Below are positions 25,950-34,407 of a stretch of 64,000 nt of DNA, one piece after another. Numbering within the stretch: position 1 is the first letter of the stretch; each line of letters begins with the position of its first letter. Both the position numbers and the translations under genes were made by a program. Source of the DNA: Desulfamplus sp. (GTDB lineage: Bacteria > Desulfobacterota > Desulfobacteria > Desulfobacterales > Desulfobacteraceae). Below the pieces are notes generated by a model. It did no database searches. It saw only the letters and a program-made list of their open reading frames with translations, and was not told the DNA's origin. The stretch covers positions 1 to 64,000 of the forward strand of contig JADGBE010000007.1 of assembly GCA_015231615.1 (NCBI GenBank), read 5' to 3'.

Positions 25950-26849
25950 TCAATATAACTTAGAGAGCAATATGCCAAGATTTAAAGGAATATTGTATAA
26001 TCTAAACATCACAAACACAAAACTCCATCCAGCAATAAACAAAATCTCTTTCATACCAAAGCTCATTTTTCTCACCATTTGAATATGTCCGTCAAATCCT
26101 CGACAGCACATTGCAAGATGGATTCTCTGGGCACGATCTAAAGTTCGTAGCAACAACTGCCCTATCATTGGAACAAATAAACTAAATCTCATTTTACTGT
26201 CAGCATCAAATGTCCGTAATGATCTTGCCCTTACCATTCTTGATGCTTCGTCAATTAATACAAACATATATCTATATAAAAACATGAGTTGAACAATAAA
26301 TGGGCTTGGTACTCTAAATTTTTGGAGTGCAAGACAAACTGAATCAAAACCAGTTGTAGAGATAAGTATTAAGGCAGCACTAACTGTTAGGCTAAAACGA
26401 ATCATAATTGAGAAAAATGATAACCACCCACCACTTATTTCAATAACTCCTGTGCTATTTTGTAATCCCATAATTTCGATAAACTTTGTAAGATCAACAA
26501 ACCTTGCAATATCAAGTAAACTTATAAATGTTAAATCAATCTTCAAAATAATATCCCTATCTATAAAAGGGTTGAATATTCCAATAAAAAATGCAAATGG
26601 CATAAGTAGCACCATTTTTTTAATAAGATAGATTATTGGAAGGTTTGCCCAAGTAATCATAATAACAGGATATAACATAAAAGGAATTAGTATAGATATT
26701 TCATATTTCCCAAACGAGACAACGATTCCAACAAATAATAAGGTAGTAAGAACTTTTGCCCTTGGATCGAGAGAATGTATCCATGTCTTGCTACATGCAA
26801 GGGTGTCCATATAAAATATATCAAAAAGGTTATTTTGAAGATTTCCCAT
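25950..26849 (-). CDS. cbiQ: cobalt ECF transporter T component CbiQ
   Basis: 299 residues with about five to six membrane helices. It has the T-component coupling motif near residues 205-212 (MVRARSLRTF), with a second A-x-x-C-R-G-F motif (AMCCRGFDG) that contacts the ATPases. It links CbiM to CbiO. It lies 28 bp upstream of cbiO. A gap of 137 bp to cbiM contains a 59-bp element and a half copy, so this insert separates otherwise adjacent operon genes. Confidence 0.88.
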   Translation of the reverse strand: MGNLQNNLFDIFYMDTLACSKTWIHSLDPRAKVLTTLLFVGIVVSFGKYEISILIPFMLYPVIMITWANLPIIYLIKKMVLLMPFAFFIGIFNPFIDRDIILKIDLTFISLLDIARFVDLTKFIEIMGLQNSTGVIEISGGWLSFFSIMIRFSLTVSAALILISTTGFDSVCLALQKFRVPSPFIVQLMFLYRYMFVLIDEASRMVRARSLRTFDADSKMRFSLFVPMIGQLLLRTLDRAQRIHLAMCCRGFDGHIQMVRKMSFGMKEILFIAGWSFVFVMFRLYNIPLNLGILLSKLY

Positions 26850-26857
26850 ATTAGAGT

Positions 26858-26868
26858 TCCTGCAAAAC
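26858..26868. repeat. half copy (one terminus) of the 59-bp element
   Basis: TCCTGCAAAAC preceded by TTAGAGT, identical to the outer end of the copy at 43218 including the flank. The matching opposite end is absent, so this looks like a solo terminus or a decayed copy beside the intact one at 26900. Confidence 0.6.
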
Positions 26869-26899
26869 TTAAATTGATCTCTTGAGTTTATATTAGACT

Positions 26900-26958
26900 T
26901 CCTGCAAAACTTTGTTTTTATCCAGCAAAATCAATGGTCAAATCCCAATTTTGCAGGA
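26900..26958. repeat. 59-bp element with 10-bp inverted termini, copy B
   Basis: It begins TCCTGCAAAA, ends TTTTGCAGGA, and has the core TATCCAGCAAAATCAATGG. It lies in the cbiM-cbiQ gap. Confidence 0.85.
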
Positions 26959-26986
26959 GGGTAATTTATAATTATTAATTCAAGAG

Positions 26987-28105
26987 TTAAGATATTGTGA
27001 TTTTTGATTTTCTACGTTTTAGGGCAACCCCAATGACAACAGTAAATAGTAATGTAAGTGTTCCACCAACAAGCCCTGACACAGACGTTCCAGCATTAAC
27101 TATGTTAGAGTCAGAGTCAACAAGGTTTGGATTTTCACTTGATTTATTAGATTCACTCAATTCATTAGATTTAAAGCCATAATCTGGCAAGAAAGCTATC
27201 TTTTCCTGAATTGCAGACAGAGATGTGTGTATTCCTTCTTGAGTTTTTAACTCTTCAACACCTGATGTTTTAAACATAGCCCATTCAAGTCCGTCAGGAT
27301 TTGATGAAGCAAACCAACTTAAAACCCCTCCAGTTAATATAGTAGCAAGAGCAACTCCAATAACTACATTACGAATTGATAAGGATTTAGAATTAGAATT
27401 TAATTTAGAATTTGATAAAGAAGATGTTGATAACGCTGAATCTAAAATTTCAGGTCTGGCTTTCCAGATAAAAATTACAACTGCCGCTGTAGTTACCCCC
27501 TCTACGACACCAATTGCTAAGTGAATTGGTTGCATCATTAAAAGAAATGTTCCAAATGGCAATTCAGATATTCCTGAAAATAGCGTCTCAAGAACAACAG
27601 CAAATGCCCCCATCTGTAATCCTACAATAGAGGCAATTAAAGCCCCAATTAAGATATACTTATCTTTTTTTTGTTGATTCTGATGTGAATAGGGTTGGGT
27701 GTGAACTTTACGTACAATATTTTTATAAATAAGTGGGTAGGCTATGAAACAGGGGAAAAAACCTAAATTGAAGATATTGCATCCAAGTGCAAGTAACCCT
27801 CCATCTGCAAAAAATAGCGATTGTACCGTTAATACAGATGCCATAGTCAAAAATGCAATATGAGGACCAAGAAGAATTGAAAGAATCATTCCACCACCAA
27901 GATGTCCGCTCGAACCTGTAATTGGTATGGTAAAGTTTATCATCTGTGCTGCAAATATAAATGCACCCAAAACTCCCATTAGTGGGACTTTTTCATCGTA
28001 CATCTCACTTTTAACCTTTTTTGAACAATATCCAATTAAACTTGCTGTTACTACCCACATTGTACACCCAACTGCTGGTGAGATTAAAGCATCTGCCATG
28101 TGCAT
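26987..28105 (-). CDS. cbiM: cobalt/nickel ECF substrate-binding membrane protein CbiM with fused CbiN-like tail
   Basis: 372 residues. The mature N terminus MHMADALISP supplies the metal-binding Met-His. SSGHLGGGMIL around residue 68 gives a further ligand His. After the seven-helix CbiM core (to about residue 225) comes an extracytoplasmic region with NPDGLEWA, the CbiN/PDGLE motif, and a last membrane helix (GLVGGTLTLLFTVVIGVAL). So the usual separate CbiN is fused here, which is known for some CbiMN and NikMN. First gene of cbiMQO. No cobalamin-riboswitch box was seen upstream. Confidence 0.9.
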   Translation of the reverse strand: MHMADALISPAVGCTMWVVTASLIGYCSKKVKSEMYDEKVPLMGVLGAFIFAAQMINFTIPITGSSGHLGGGMILSILLGPHIAFLTMASVLTVQSLFFADGGLLALGCNIFNLGFFPCFIAYPLIYKNIVRKVHTQPYSHQNQQKKDKYILIGALIASIVGLQMGAFAVVLETLFSGISELPFGTFLLMMQPIHLAIGVVEGVTTAAVVIFIWKARPEILDSALSTSSLSNSKLNSNSKSLSIRNVVIGVALATILTGGVLSWFASSNPDGLEWAMFKTSGVEELKTQEGIHTSLSAIQEKIAFLPDYGFKSNELSESNKSSENPNLVDSDSNIVNAGTSVSGLVGGTLTLLFTVVIGVALKRRKSKITIS

Positions 28106-28234
28106 AACAGTTTCTCCTTATGATTTGAAAAGTTATTATTTAGTTCTTGGTTCTTGAGAACTTGTATTAGTTCTTGGAGCTTTTAAATGATAAGCTGTAA
28201 AAATATCCTACATTTACTTATTCATCTCTCATAA

Positions 28235-28288
28235 ACAAAAAACCACGAAAGCAGCGTAAAGTATATACGCAAACCTTCGTGGTTTTGT
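28235..28288. repeat. long inverted repeat upstream of cbiM
   Basis: The arms ACAAAAAACCACGAA and TTCGTGGTTTTGT enclose a second stem GCGTA / TACGC. It lies in the otherwise featureless gap 28106-28442, followed by two short GC hairpins (GGGTTAATACCC and GCCCCTTGGGGGC, about 28303-28330). It may be a terminator for a transcript from the right or a dispersed element; only one copy is present. Confidence 0.55.
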
Positions 28289-28442
28289 TTATTGCGAAGC
28301 TCGGGTTAATACCCGCCCCTTGGGGGCGTTGTAATGTTTTTATTTACTTACTAAAAATCACAAGGCTTCTTGCCTTTATTAATTTTTGACGAGATATAAT
28401 AAACAGATATTAGAGTCAAGAAGATTATAATTAAAATTTTGC

Positions 28443-28471
28443 TTGAAAACCAGTTGTGGTTAAAGTATAGA
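28443..28471 (+). promoter_or_regulatory. sigma70-type promoter of the SRP RNA gene
   Basis: The -35 box TTGAAA at 28443-28448, a 17-bp spacer, and the -10 box TATAGA at 28466-28471. The predicted start at about 28478 coincides with the 5-prime arm of the SRP RNA terminal helix. Confidence 0.75.
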
Positions 28472-28477
28472 GCAACT

Positions 28478-28645
28478 TCCGGCTGTGCTGTCAGAGATTC
28501 CTTATGGATATTCTAATCGGTCGCCGTGTAACAGAAGGTCATGAACCTCGTCAGGTCCGGAAGGAAGCAGCGATAAGTGATAACATCTGTGTCGCGGATC
28601 GATCCCGATTTTGTAATATTCTGGGGCTTTGTTCAGGCAGCCGGT
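28478..28645 (+). ncRNA. ffs: signal recognition particle RNA (4.5S-type, extended)
   Basis: The conserved SRP domain IV core is present: GTCAGGTCCGGAAGGAAGC at about 28550-28568, the Ffh-binding symmetric loop with GGAA tetraloop. The ends CCGGCTG (28479-28485) and CAGCCGG (28638-28644) close the outer helix, and inner segments such as AATCGG/CCGATT pair. A good promoter precedes it and a T-rich run (TTCTTTTTTT) follows. The closing helices give about 166 nt, longer than the ~114 nt of E. coli 4.5S and shorter than the ~270 nt Alu-containing Gram-positive form. Mature ends could lie inside. Confidence 0.88.
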
Positions 28646-28854
28646 TCTTTTTTTACCAACTACCCTAATCTTTAATTGTTCTGTTAAGTCCCCCCTCCTT
28701 AATTTACAACATTCTTACAGCTTTTCTCCTATGCTCAACCCTTTTTTTGTTCTTGACATGGCACTAAATGGTCTTATTTTCTTTCCAAAATTTATACTAT
28801 GGTTTTTTACAAATTTTAAATAGTTATAGAACATATTGGACTTGGGAGAGACAA

Positions 28855-29613
28855 TTGGCTAAGAAAAACAGAACTATGGAACAAAAAGAATCTCAAGAGA
28901 TATTAACGAGCAACAATGTCCCACCAAATACAGCAGATACTATTCAAGATACCTCTACTAATTCAGGAGATGTTCCATCTTCACAACCCTTTGAACAATC
29001 TGAATTATCAGGTGATAATACATCTGCTGATAATAATACATCTGCTGATAATAATACATCTGCTGATAATAATACATCTAAAGAAAGTACACCTACTGTT
29101 GAGCAGTTGCAAGCAGCTCTTTTAGCTGAAAAGGATCGTGTTCTAAGGCTTTCAGCAGAGTTTGATAACTACAAAAAACGCTCTTCACGCGAAATGGCAG
29201 ATTTTAGAAAATTTGCCAATGAATCTGTATTTAGGCAGTTATTGACGGTTGTGGATAACTTAGAGAGGGCATTATCCTCTGCACCTTTAAAATCTAAATC
29301 TTCTGAAAAAGAGCAAGATTTACAAAATAGTGCTGTCATTCAAGGCGTAGAGATGACTTATAAAGATATTATAAAGCTCTTTGAGGCATTTAATGTAAAA
29401 CCTGTTGATGCTCAAGGAAAACCTTTTGACCCCGCGTTTCATCAGGCAGTAAGCCAACAAGAATCTGAACAATACCCTGAGAATACAGTCATTGCAGAAC
29501 TTCAAAAAGGATATATTTTGCATGACAGGTTATTGAGACCATCAATGGTTGTAGTTTCAAAGGCTTCTACAAATAACAATACAGCAAACAATACAGTAGT
29601 AGATACAGAATGA
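28855..29613 (+). CDS. grpE: nucleotide-exchange factor GrpE
   Basis: About 252 residues from a TTG at 28855, chosen because GGGAGAG lies six bases upstream; the ATG at 28876 is the alternative. A low-complexity acidic N terminus contains tandem SADNNT repeats. The coiled coil follows (VEQLQAALLAEKDRVLRLSAEFDNYKKR), then FRQLLTVVDNLERAL and the beta wing with KPVDAQGKPFDPAFHQAV and LQKGYILHDRLLRPSMVVVS, all classic GrpE. It exchanges ADP for ATP on DnaK, encoded 116 bp downstream. No CIRCE element is visible. Confidence 0.93.
   Translation: MAKKNRTMEQKESQEILTSNNVPPNTADTIQDTSTNSGDVPSSQPFEQSELSGDNTSADNNTSADNNTSADNNTSKESTPTVEQLQAALLAEKDRVLRLSAEFDNYKKRSSREMADFRKFANESVFRQLLTVVDNLERALSSAPLKSKSSEKEQDLQNSAVIQGVEMTYKDIIKLFEAFNVKPVDAQGKPFDPAFHQAVSQQESEQYPENTVIAELQKGYILHDRLLRPSMVVVSKASTNNNTANNTVVDTE
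29020..29079 (+). repeat. 18-bp tandem repeat inside grpE
   Basis: Three identical 18-bp units (ACATCTGCTGATAATAAT) plus a partial fourth encode consecutive TSADNN repeats in the disordered N-terminal tail. The reading frame is kept because the unit is a multiple of three. It is a candidate variable-number repeat. Confidence 0.9.
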
Positions 29614-29729
29614 ATAATTATTAGACATTTCAAAAATTTATTTAGAATATCTCAATAGTTATTAAAAATATAAAAAAAATAGAAACAAATTTATAGAATA
29701 TACTAAAAAATATACTGGAGGAAAATAAA

Positions 29730-31643
29730 ATGGGTAAGATAATAGGCATTGATCTTGGAACCACAAACTCTTGCGTGGCAGTTATGGAAGGTGGTGAACC
29801 AAAAGTAATAACAAATGCAGAAGGCGGACGCACGACCCCTTCTGTTGTAGCACTAACTGAGGGTGGTGATAGATTAGTTGGTCAGATTGCAAAACGTCAG
29901 GCAATAACTAATCCTGAAAATACGGTTTTTGGGGTAAAAAGATTGATCGGAAGAAAGTATAGCTCCAAAGAGATTCAAGGAGATATAAACGTTCTGCCGT
30001 TTAAGATTGAAGCTGCCTCTAATGGTGATACTCGCATAAATCTTCGCGGTAAACAGCACAGCCCTGCTGAAATATCTTCATTTATATTAGCAAACATTAA
30101 GAAAACTGCTGAAGATTATTTAGGAGAGCCTGTTACATCGGCTGTTATTACAGTTCCAGCTTATTTTAATGATAGCCAGCGTCAGGCGACAAAAGATGCT
30201 GGTAAAATAGCAGGGCTTGAGGTTAAACGCATAATAAATGAGCCAACAGCAGCATCTCTTGCTTATGGTCTTGATAAAAAAGGCGATGAAAAGATCGTTG
30301 TATTTGACCTTGGAGGTGGAACGTTTGATGTTTCAGTTCTTGAAATTGGAGATGGTGTATTTGAAGTAAAGTCAACAAATGGTGATACCCATCTTGGTGG
30401 AGAAGATTTTGATTTAAGAATCATTGATTTCATTGCTGACGAGTTTAGAAAAGATCAGGGTATTGATGTAAGAAAAGATAAGATGGCCTTACAGAGACTC
30501 AAAGAGGCTGCTGAAAAGGCAAAGATGGAGCTTTCTACTGCCGTTGAAACTGAGGTAAACCTCCCATTTATAACAGCAGATGCAAGTGGTCCTAAACATC
30601 TTAACGTCAAACTTACACGGGCAAAACTTGAATCACTTGTTGCAGACCTTCTTGATAACCTAACAAGACCTTGCCAGACGGCCCTTAAAGATGCGGGTTT
30701 GAGTGCAAGCGAAATTAATGAGGTTGTGCTTGTTGGTGGTATGACCCGTATGCCAGCGGTTCAAGAGAGAGTTGAAAAGATATTTGGCAAAAAACCTCAC
30801 AAAGGGGTTAATCCAGACGAGGTTGTTGCAATGGGTGCTGCAATTCAGGCTGGCGTTCTTCAAGGTGATGTAAATGATGTTCTGCTTCTTGATGTAACAC
30901 CACTTTCACTTGGTATTGAGACTCTTGGTGGAGTTATGACAAAGCTAATTGAGAAAAATACCACAATTCCAACTAAGAAGAGTCAAGTTTTCTCAACTGC
31001 TGCTGACAATCAACCAGCGGTTTCTATCCATGTTCTCCAAGGTGAGAGAGAAATGGCAGCGGGAAATAAGACACTTGGACAGTTTGAGTTATCTGATATT
31101 CCTCCAGCACCTCGTGGTGTGCCTCAAATTGAAGTTACTTTTGACATTGATGCAAATGGTATTGTCCATGTATCTGCAAGAGACAAGGCTACAGCTAAAG
31201 AGCAGTCAATCCGTATTACCGCTGCAAGCGGTCTCTCTGATGAAGAGATTAAGAGAATGGTTCGCGATGCTGAACTTCACGCTGATGAAGATAAAAAGAA
31301 AAGAGAACTTGTAGATGCCAAAAATTCTGCAGAATCCCTGATAAATCAGTGTGAAAAGACTTTGAATGAGCATGGAGATAAGGTAGATTCTGCGTCAAAA
31401 GATAAAATTCAAGACGCTCTTGCAGAGCTTAAAAGGGCAAAAGATGGCGATGATGCAGAGGCAATCAAAAAGAAAATTGAGGCTTTGACTCAGGCATCTC
31501 ACAAGTTAGCAGAGGCAATGTATCAACAGGCAGCACAAGATACTGGTTCTAGTTCTACCTCTGGTAATAAGTCTGACGGTGTTAATCTTAATAAAGATGA
31601 TGATGTTGTTGATGCTGATTTTGAAGAGGTTGGTAAAAAGTAG
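29730..31643 (+). CDS. dnaK: molecular chaperone DnaK (Hsp70)
   Basis: 637 residues, full family length. ATPase domain: [17 protein letters not shown] at the N terminus, [11 protein letters not shown], and [13 protein letters not shown]. The linker/substrate domain starts at [16 protein letters not shown], and the lid ends in a Gly/Ser-Asp tail ([12 protein letters not shown]). It folds and protects proteins with GrpE (upstream) and DnaJ; no dnaJ gene is in this window. GGAGG precedes the ATG and a strong terminator lies at 31757-31794. Confidence 0.96.
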   Translation: MGKIIGIDLGTTNSCVAVMEGGEPKVITNAEGGRTTPSVVALTEGGDRLVGQIAKRQAITNPENTVFGVKRLIGRKYSSKEIQGDINVLPFKIEAASNGDTRINLRGKQHSPAEISSFILANIKKTAEDYLGEPVTSAVITVPAYFNDSQRQATKDAGKIAGLEVKRIINEPTAASLAYGLDKKGDEKIVVFDLGGGTFDVSVLEIGDGVFEVKSTNGDTHLGGEDFDLRIIDFIADEFRKDQGIDVRKDKMALQRLKEAAEKAKMELSTAVETEVNLPFITADASGPKHLNVKLTRAKLESLVADLLDNLTRPCQTALKDAGLSASEINEVVLVGGMTRMPAVQERVEKIFGKKPHKGVNPDEVVAMGAAIQAGVLQGDVNDVLLLDVTPLSLGIETLGGVMTKLIEKNTTIPTKKSQVFSTAADNQPAVSIHVLQGEREMAAGNKTLGQFELSDIPPAPRGVPQIEVTFDIDANGIVHVSARDKATAKEQSIRITAASGLSDEEIKRMVRDAELHADEDKKKRELVDAKNSAESLINQCEKTLNEHGDKVDSASKDKIQDALAELKRAKDGDDAEAIKKKIEALTQASHKLAEAMYQQAAQDTGSSSTSGNKSDGVNLNKDDDVVDADFEEVGKK

Positions 31644-31669
31644 TAAATTTAAAAGATTGAAGATTGAAA

Positions 31670-31700
31670 TAGTTGATAACTTTTTAAAAATTATCAACTA
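31670..31700. repeat. AT-rich hairpin after dnaK
   Basis: A near-perfect inverted repeat TAGTTGATAACTTTTT / AAAAATTATCAACTA just after the dnaK stop. It resembles the AACTTTT-AAAAGTT hairpin at 36542 in sequence and could be a first transcript-end or stability hairpin. Confidence 0.5.
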
Positions 31701-31756
31701 TATGGTTTTGAAGCTCTAAAAATTAGAGTTGCTACACAAACTATCTTGCAATATTA

Positions 31757-31794
31757 TCCCGCTGTGTTCTATATTTCACAGCGGGATTTTTTTT
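31757..31794 (+). terminator. rho-independent terminator of grpE-dnaK
   Basis: A 10-bp perfect stem TCCCGCTGTG / CACAGCGGGA with a 10-nt loop, directly followed by eight T. Confidence 0.92.
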
Positions 31795-31863
31795 AGGTAA
31801 AAATATTTTTAATTATTATAACAACAACATCATCAGCCCAATGGATAAAAAAAATATAATAAA

Positions 31864-33474
31864 ATGATTATAACAGAGATTTTAGCCAGAAACAGCCGTG
31901 TTTACAGAGATAAAGTTGCCTTAATTGAGCGCTCGCCAGCAGAAAATATTAGAAGAGAGATAACGTGGTACGAGTTTTACGCATCTTCTAACTCTTTTGC
32001 CAATGCACTTTTAAATGTAGGCATAAAAAAAGGCGACAGAGTTGTTCAACTGATGACCAACTGTTTAGAGTGGCTTCCAATATATTTTGGTATTTTAGCT
32101 ACTGGTGCGTTGGCTGTTCCGTTAAATTTTAGATTTGAATCTGACAAAATACTTCTTTGCACAGAAGTTGCTGAGGCAAAAGTTTTTATATTTGGAGAGG
32201 AGTTTATTGAGAGGCTTTTTAGTATTAGGACAATTCTTGAATCAACGGTTCATACATGGGTCTTTGTAGGAGAACCCAAAGATTGCCCGTCTTACGCTGT
32301 TCCATACCATATTTTTATTCAAGGAGAATCAAATATAAATCAATCTACCTCTAACTCTGAACTTAGTAAAATCAAGATAAATATTGAAGATGACGCAGCT
32401 CTATATTTTACTTCTGGCACAACAGGAACACCAAAAGCTGTTCTTTTAACTCATCGCAACCTTGAACATGCCTGTTATGTTGAAAATAATCACCACAGAC
32501 AGAATCATGACGATGTTTTTCTTTGTATTCCGCCTCTTTATCACACAGGGGCAAAGATGCACTGGATGGGAAGTTTTATTGTAGGTGGTAAAGCTGTTAT
32601 TTTAAAAGGGGTAAAGTCTGAATGGATACTTGAGGCTGTTTCTGAAGAGAAAGCAACTATTGTCTGGCTTCTTGTCCCTTGGGCACACGATATTTTGATA
32701 GCTATTGAGAGCAATAAAGTTCTACTTGCAGATTACAACCTTGACCAGTGGAGACTACTGCATATTGGGGCACAGCCAGTTCCACCAAGTCTTATTAAGG
32801 AGTGGAAAGAGTATTTTCCCCACCATGAATATGACACCAATTATGGTCTAACAGAGTCAACAGGACCTGGTTGTGTCCATCTTGGCATTGAAAACAGCCA
32901 TAAAATAGGGGCAATTGGTCTGCCAGGATTTGATTGGGAGTGTAGAGTTGTTGATGGCTCTGGCAATGATTTACCACCGGGTGAAAGTGGCGAGCTTCTT
33001 ATAAGAGGTCCGGGAGTTATGAAAGAGTATTACAAAAATCCTGAAGCAACTAAAAAGACAATAATCAATGGTTGGCTTTACACTGGCGATATTGCTCGCT
33101 ATGATAAAGATGGTTTTATCTGGCTTGTTGATAGAAAAAAAGATGTCATTATCTGCGGAGGTGAAAATATATTTCCTGTAGAGATTGAACATTTTTTTAT
33201 GCAGCATCCGAAAATTCAAGATATTGCAGTCATTGGAGTTCCAGATGAGCGTCTCGGGGAGATTACTGCTGGCATTATTAGTGCAAAACCCGGCATGACA
33301 TTAACAAAAGCTGAGATAACTGAATTTGGTTATGGGCTTCCACGTTACAAACGACTTAGAAAGATAATTTTTGCAGATGTGCCAAGAAATGCTACTGGTA
33401 AAATAGAGAAGCCAAAACTTAGAAGACTCTACGCAAAGGATAACAGAATAGAGGTTGATAAGTTGCTAAAATAG
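31864..33474 (+). CDS. AMP-forming acyl-CoA synthetase (adenylate-forming enzyme)
   Basis: 536 residues. A3/P-loop FTSGTTGTPKAVLLTHRN, A5 NYGLTEST, A7 WLYTGDIARYDKDGFIWLVDRKKD and A10 RNATGKIEKPKLR with the catalytic Lys are all present. It activates a carboxylic acid to acyl-AMP and then acyl-CoA in the cytoplasm. The chain-length or aromatic preference is not deducible. It stands between the dnaK terminator and a palindromic repeat, so it is probably monocistronic. Confidence 0.88.
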   Translation: MIITEILARNSRVYRDKVALIERSPAENIRREITWYEFYASSNSFANALLNVGIKKGDRVVQLMTNCLEWLPIYFGILATGALAVPLNFRFESDKILLCTEVAEAKVFIFGEEFIERLFSIRTILESTVHTWVFVGEPKDCPSYAVPYHIFIQGESNINQSTSNSELSKIKINIEDDAALYFTSGTTGTPKAVLLTHRNLEHACYVENNHHRQNHDDVFLCIPPLYHTGAKMHWMGSFIVGGKAVILKGVKSEWILEAVSEEKATIVWLLVPWAHDILIAIESNKVLLADYNLDQWRLLHIGAQPVPPSLIKEWKEYFPHHEYDTNYGLTESTGPGCVHLGIENSHKIGAIGLPGFDWECRVVDGSGNDLPPGESGELLIRGPGVMKEYYKNPEATKKTIINGWLYTGDIARYDKDGFIWLVDRKKDVIICGGENIFPVEIEHFFMQHPKIQDIAVIGVPDERLGEITAGIISAKPGMTLTKAEITEFGYGLPRYKRLRKIIFADVPRNATGKIEKPKLRRLYAKDNRIEVDKLLK

Positions 33475-33513
33475 TTTATTGATACTTAAAATGGGAATAA
33501 ACTGAATTTTTTA

Positions 33514-33617
33514 TTGTAGGGTTTAACCATGGTTAAACCCTACTACTACAAATTATCACCTTGCTGGTTATAATTTCAGGTATTATTAAATTTTTATTCC
33601 TTATCTAAATTATTTAG
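33514..33617. repeat. TTTAACCATGGTTAAA repeat, copy 2 (about 105 bp)
   Basis: A 28-bp perfect palindrome at 33516-33543 is followed by CTTGCTGGTTATAATTT and TATTATTAAATTTTTAT, matching copy 1 at 15966 in the same orientation. Confidence 0.8.
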
Positions 33618-33651
33618 AGAATAACAGATATAATTTTTGGGAGACTAAGAA

Positions 33652-34350
33652 ATGAGAGCTTATAGAAAAAATAGAGACAAGTTTTTTAACATAATTAAGA
33701 TGAAAGCTATATTTGCATTAGCTACGCTTACTCTTATTGTAAATAGCACAACGCTTTTTGCTGCTAACAGCACAGATGCAGAAAAAGATAAAATTTTGAC
33801 CGCAATTGAGCAAAGATATTCAGGCAAGGAGTTTAGTGCCTCCTATGAACAAACATCAATTCTTAAAGCACTTGAGACCACAGAGACAGCTTCTGGAAAA
33901 GTATTTTTTAGCCACCCGGGCATGATGAGATGGGAATATACAGCCCCTGAAGTTCACCAGATAATCAGTGATGGCGTTAATCTTTGGATTTACAAGCCAG
34001 ATGAAAAACAGGTAACTAAAGGAAGTGCTGAAAAATTCTTTAAAGAAGGTGCTGGTGGTGCTTTTTTATCTGATATTTCAACTATGAGAAAAAATTACAA
34101 CATCTCAATTAATAGTGCTGACACATCTATAATTGAGATGACAATGATTCCTAAAAAGAAGAATCCTGATATTTCATCTATAGTTATTACAGTTGCAAAA
34201 GATAGTTATAACATTAAAAAGGTAGTAACTTTTAATAGTTACGGTGATGCTACAGAGCTTCTTTTCAGCAATATCAACTTTATTGACCTTGATGATGCTC
34301 TCTTTGAGTTTTCAATACCCAATGGCGTAGATATTATTTATATGGATTAA
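33652..34350 (+). CDS. lolA: outer-membrane lipoprotein carrier LolA-like protein
   Basis: 232 residues. A signal peptide (hydrophobic about 18-36, ending TLFAAN) is followed by the LolA/LolB-like half-barrel: FSASYEQTSILKALETTETASGKVFFSHPGMMRWEY, then DGVNLWIYKPDEKQV and a C-terminal FSIPNGVDII. LolA ferries lipoproteins from the LolCDE complex through the periplasm to the outer membrane. GGGAG lies upstream of the ATG. No lolCDE genes are nearby. The YY/WRY-type motif is typical of delta-proteobacterial LolA. Confidence 0.85.
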   Translation: MRAYRKNRDKFFNIIKMKAIFALATLTLIVNSTTLFAANSTDAEKDKILTAIEQRYSGKEFSASYEQTSILKALETTETASGKVFFSHPGMMRWEYTAPEVHQIISDGVNLWIYKPDEKQVTKGSAEKFFKEGAGGAFLSDISTMRKNYNISINSADTSIIEMTMIPKKKNPDISSIVITVAKDSYNIKKVVTFNSYGDATELLFSNINFIDLDDALFEFSIPNGVDIIYMD

Positions 34351-34407
34351 TATATTTCGCTGGTTAAAAACTAAGTTTTTATTCTCCATAAAAAAGGAAT
34401 CAACAAA

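Noticed and set aside
28106-28442. Cobalamin riboswitch upstream of cbiM
   Set aside because: No B12-box-like sequence was found on the relevant strand; only hairpins and AT-rich DNA are seen.
28656-28854. CIRCE (HrcA) operator upstream of grpE
   Set aside because: No TTAGCACTC-N9-GAGTGCTAA-like sequence; heat-shock control by another route must be assumed.
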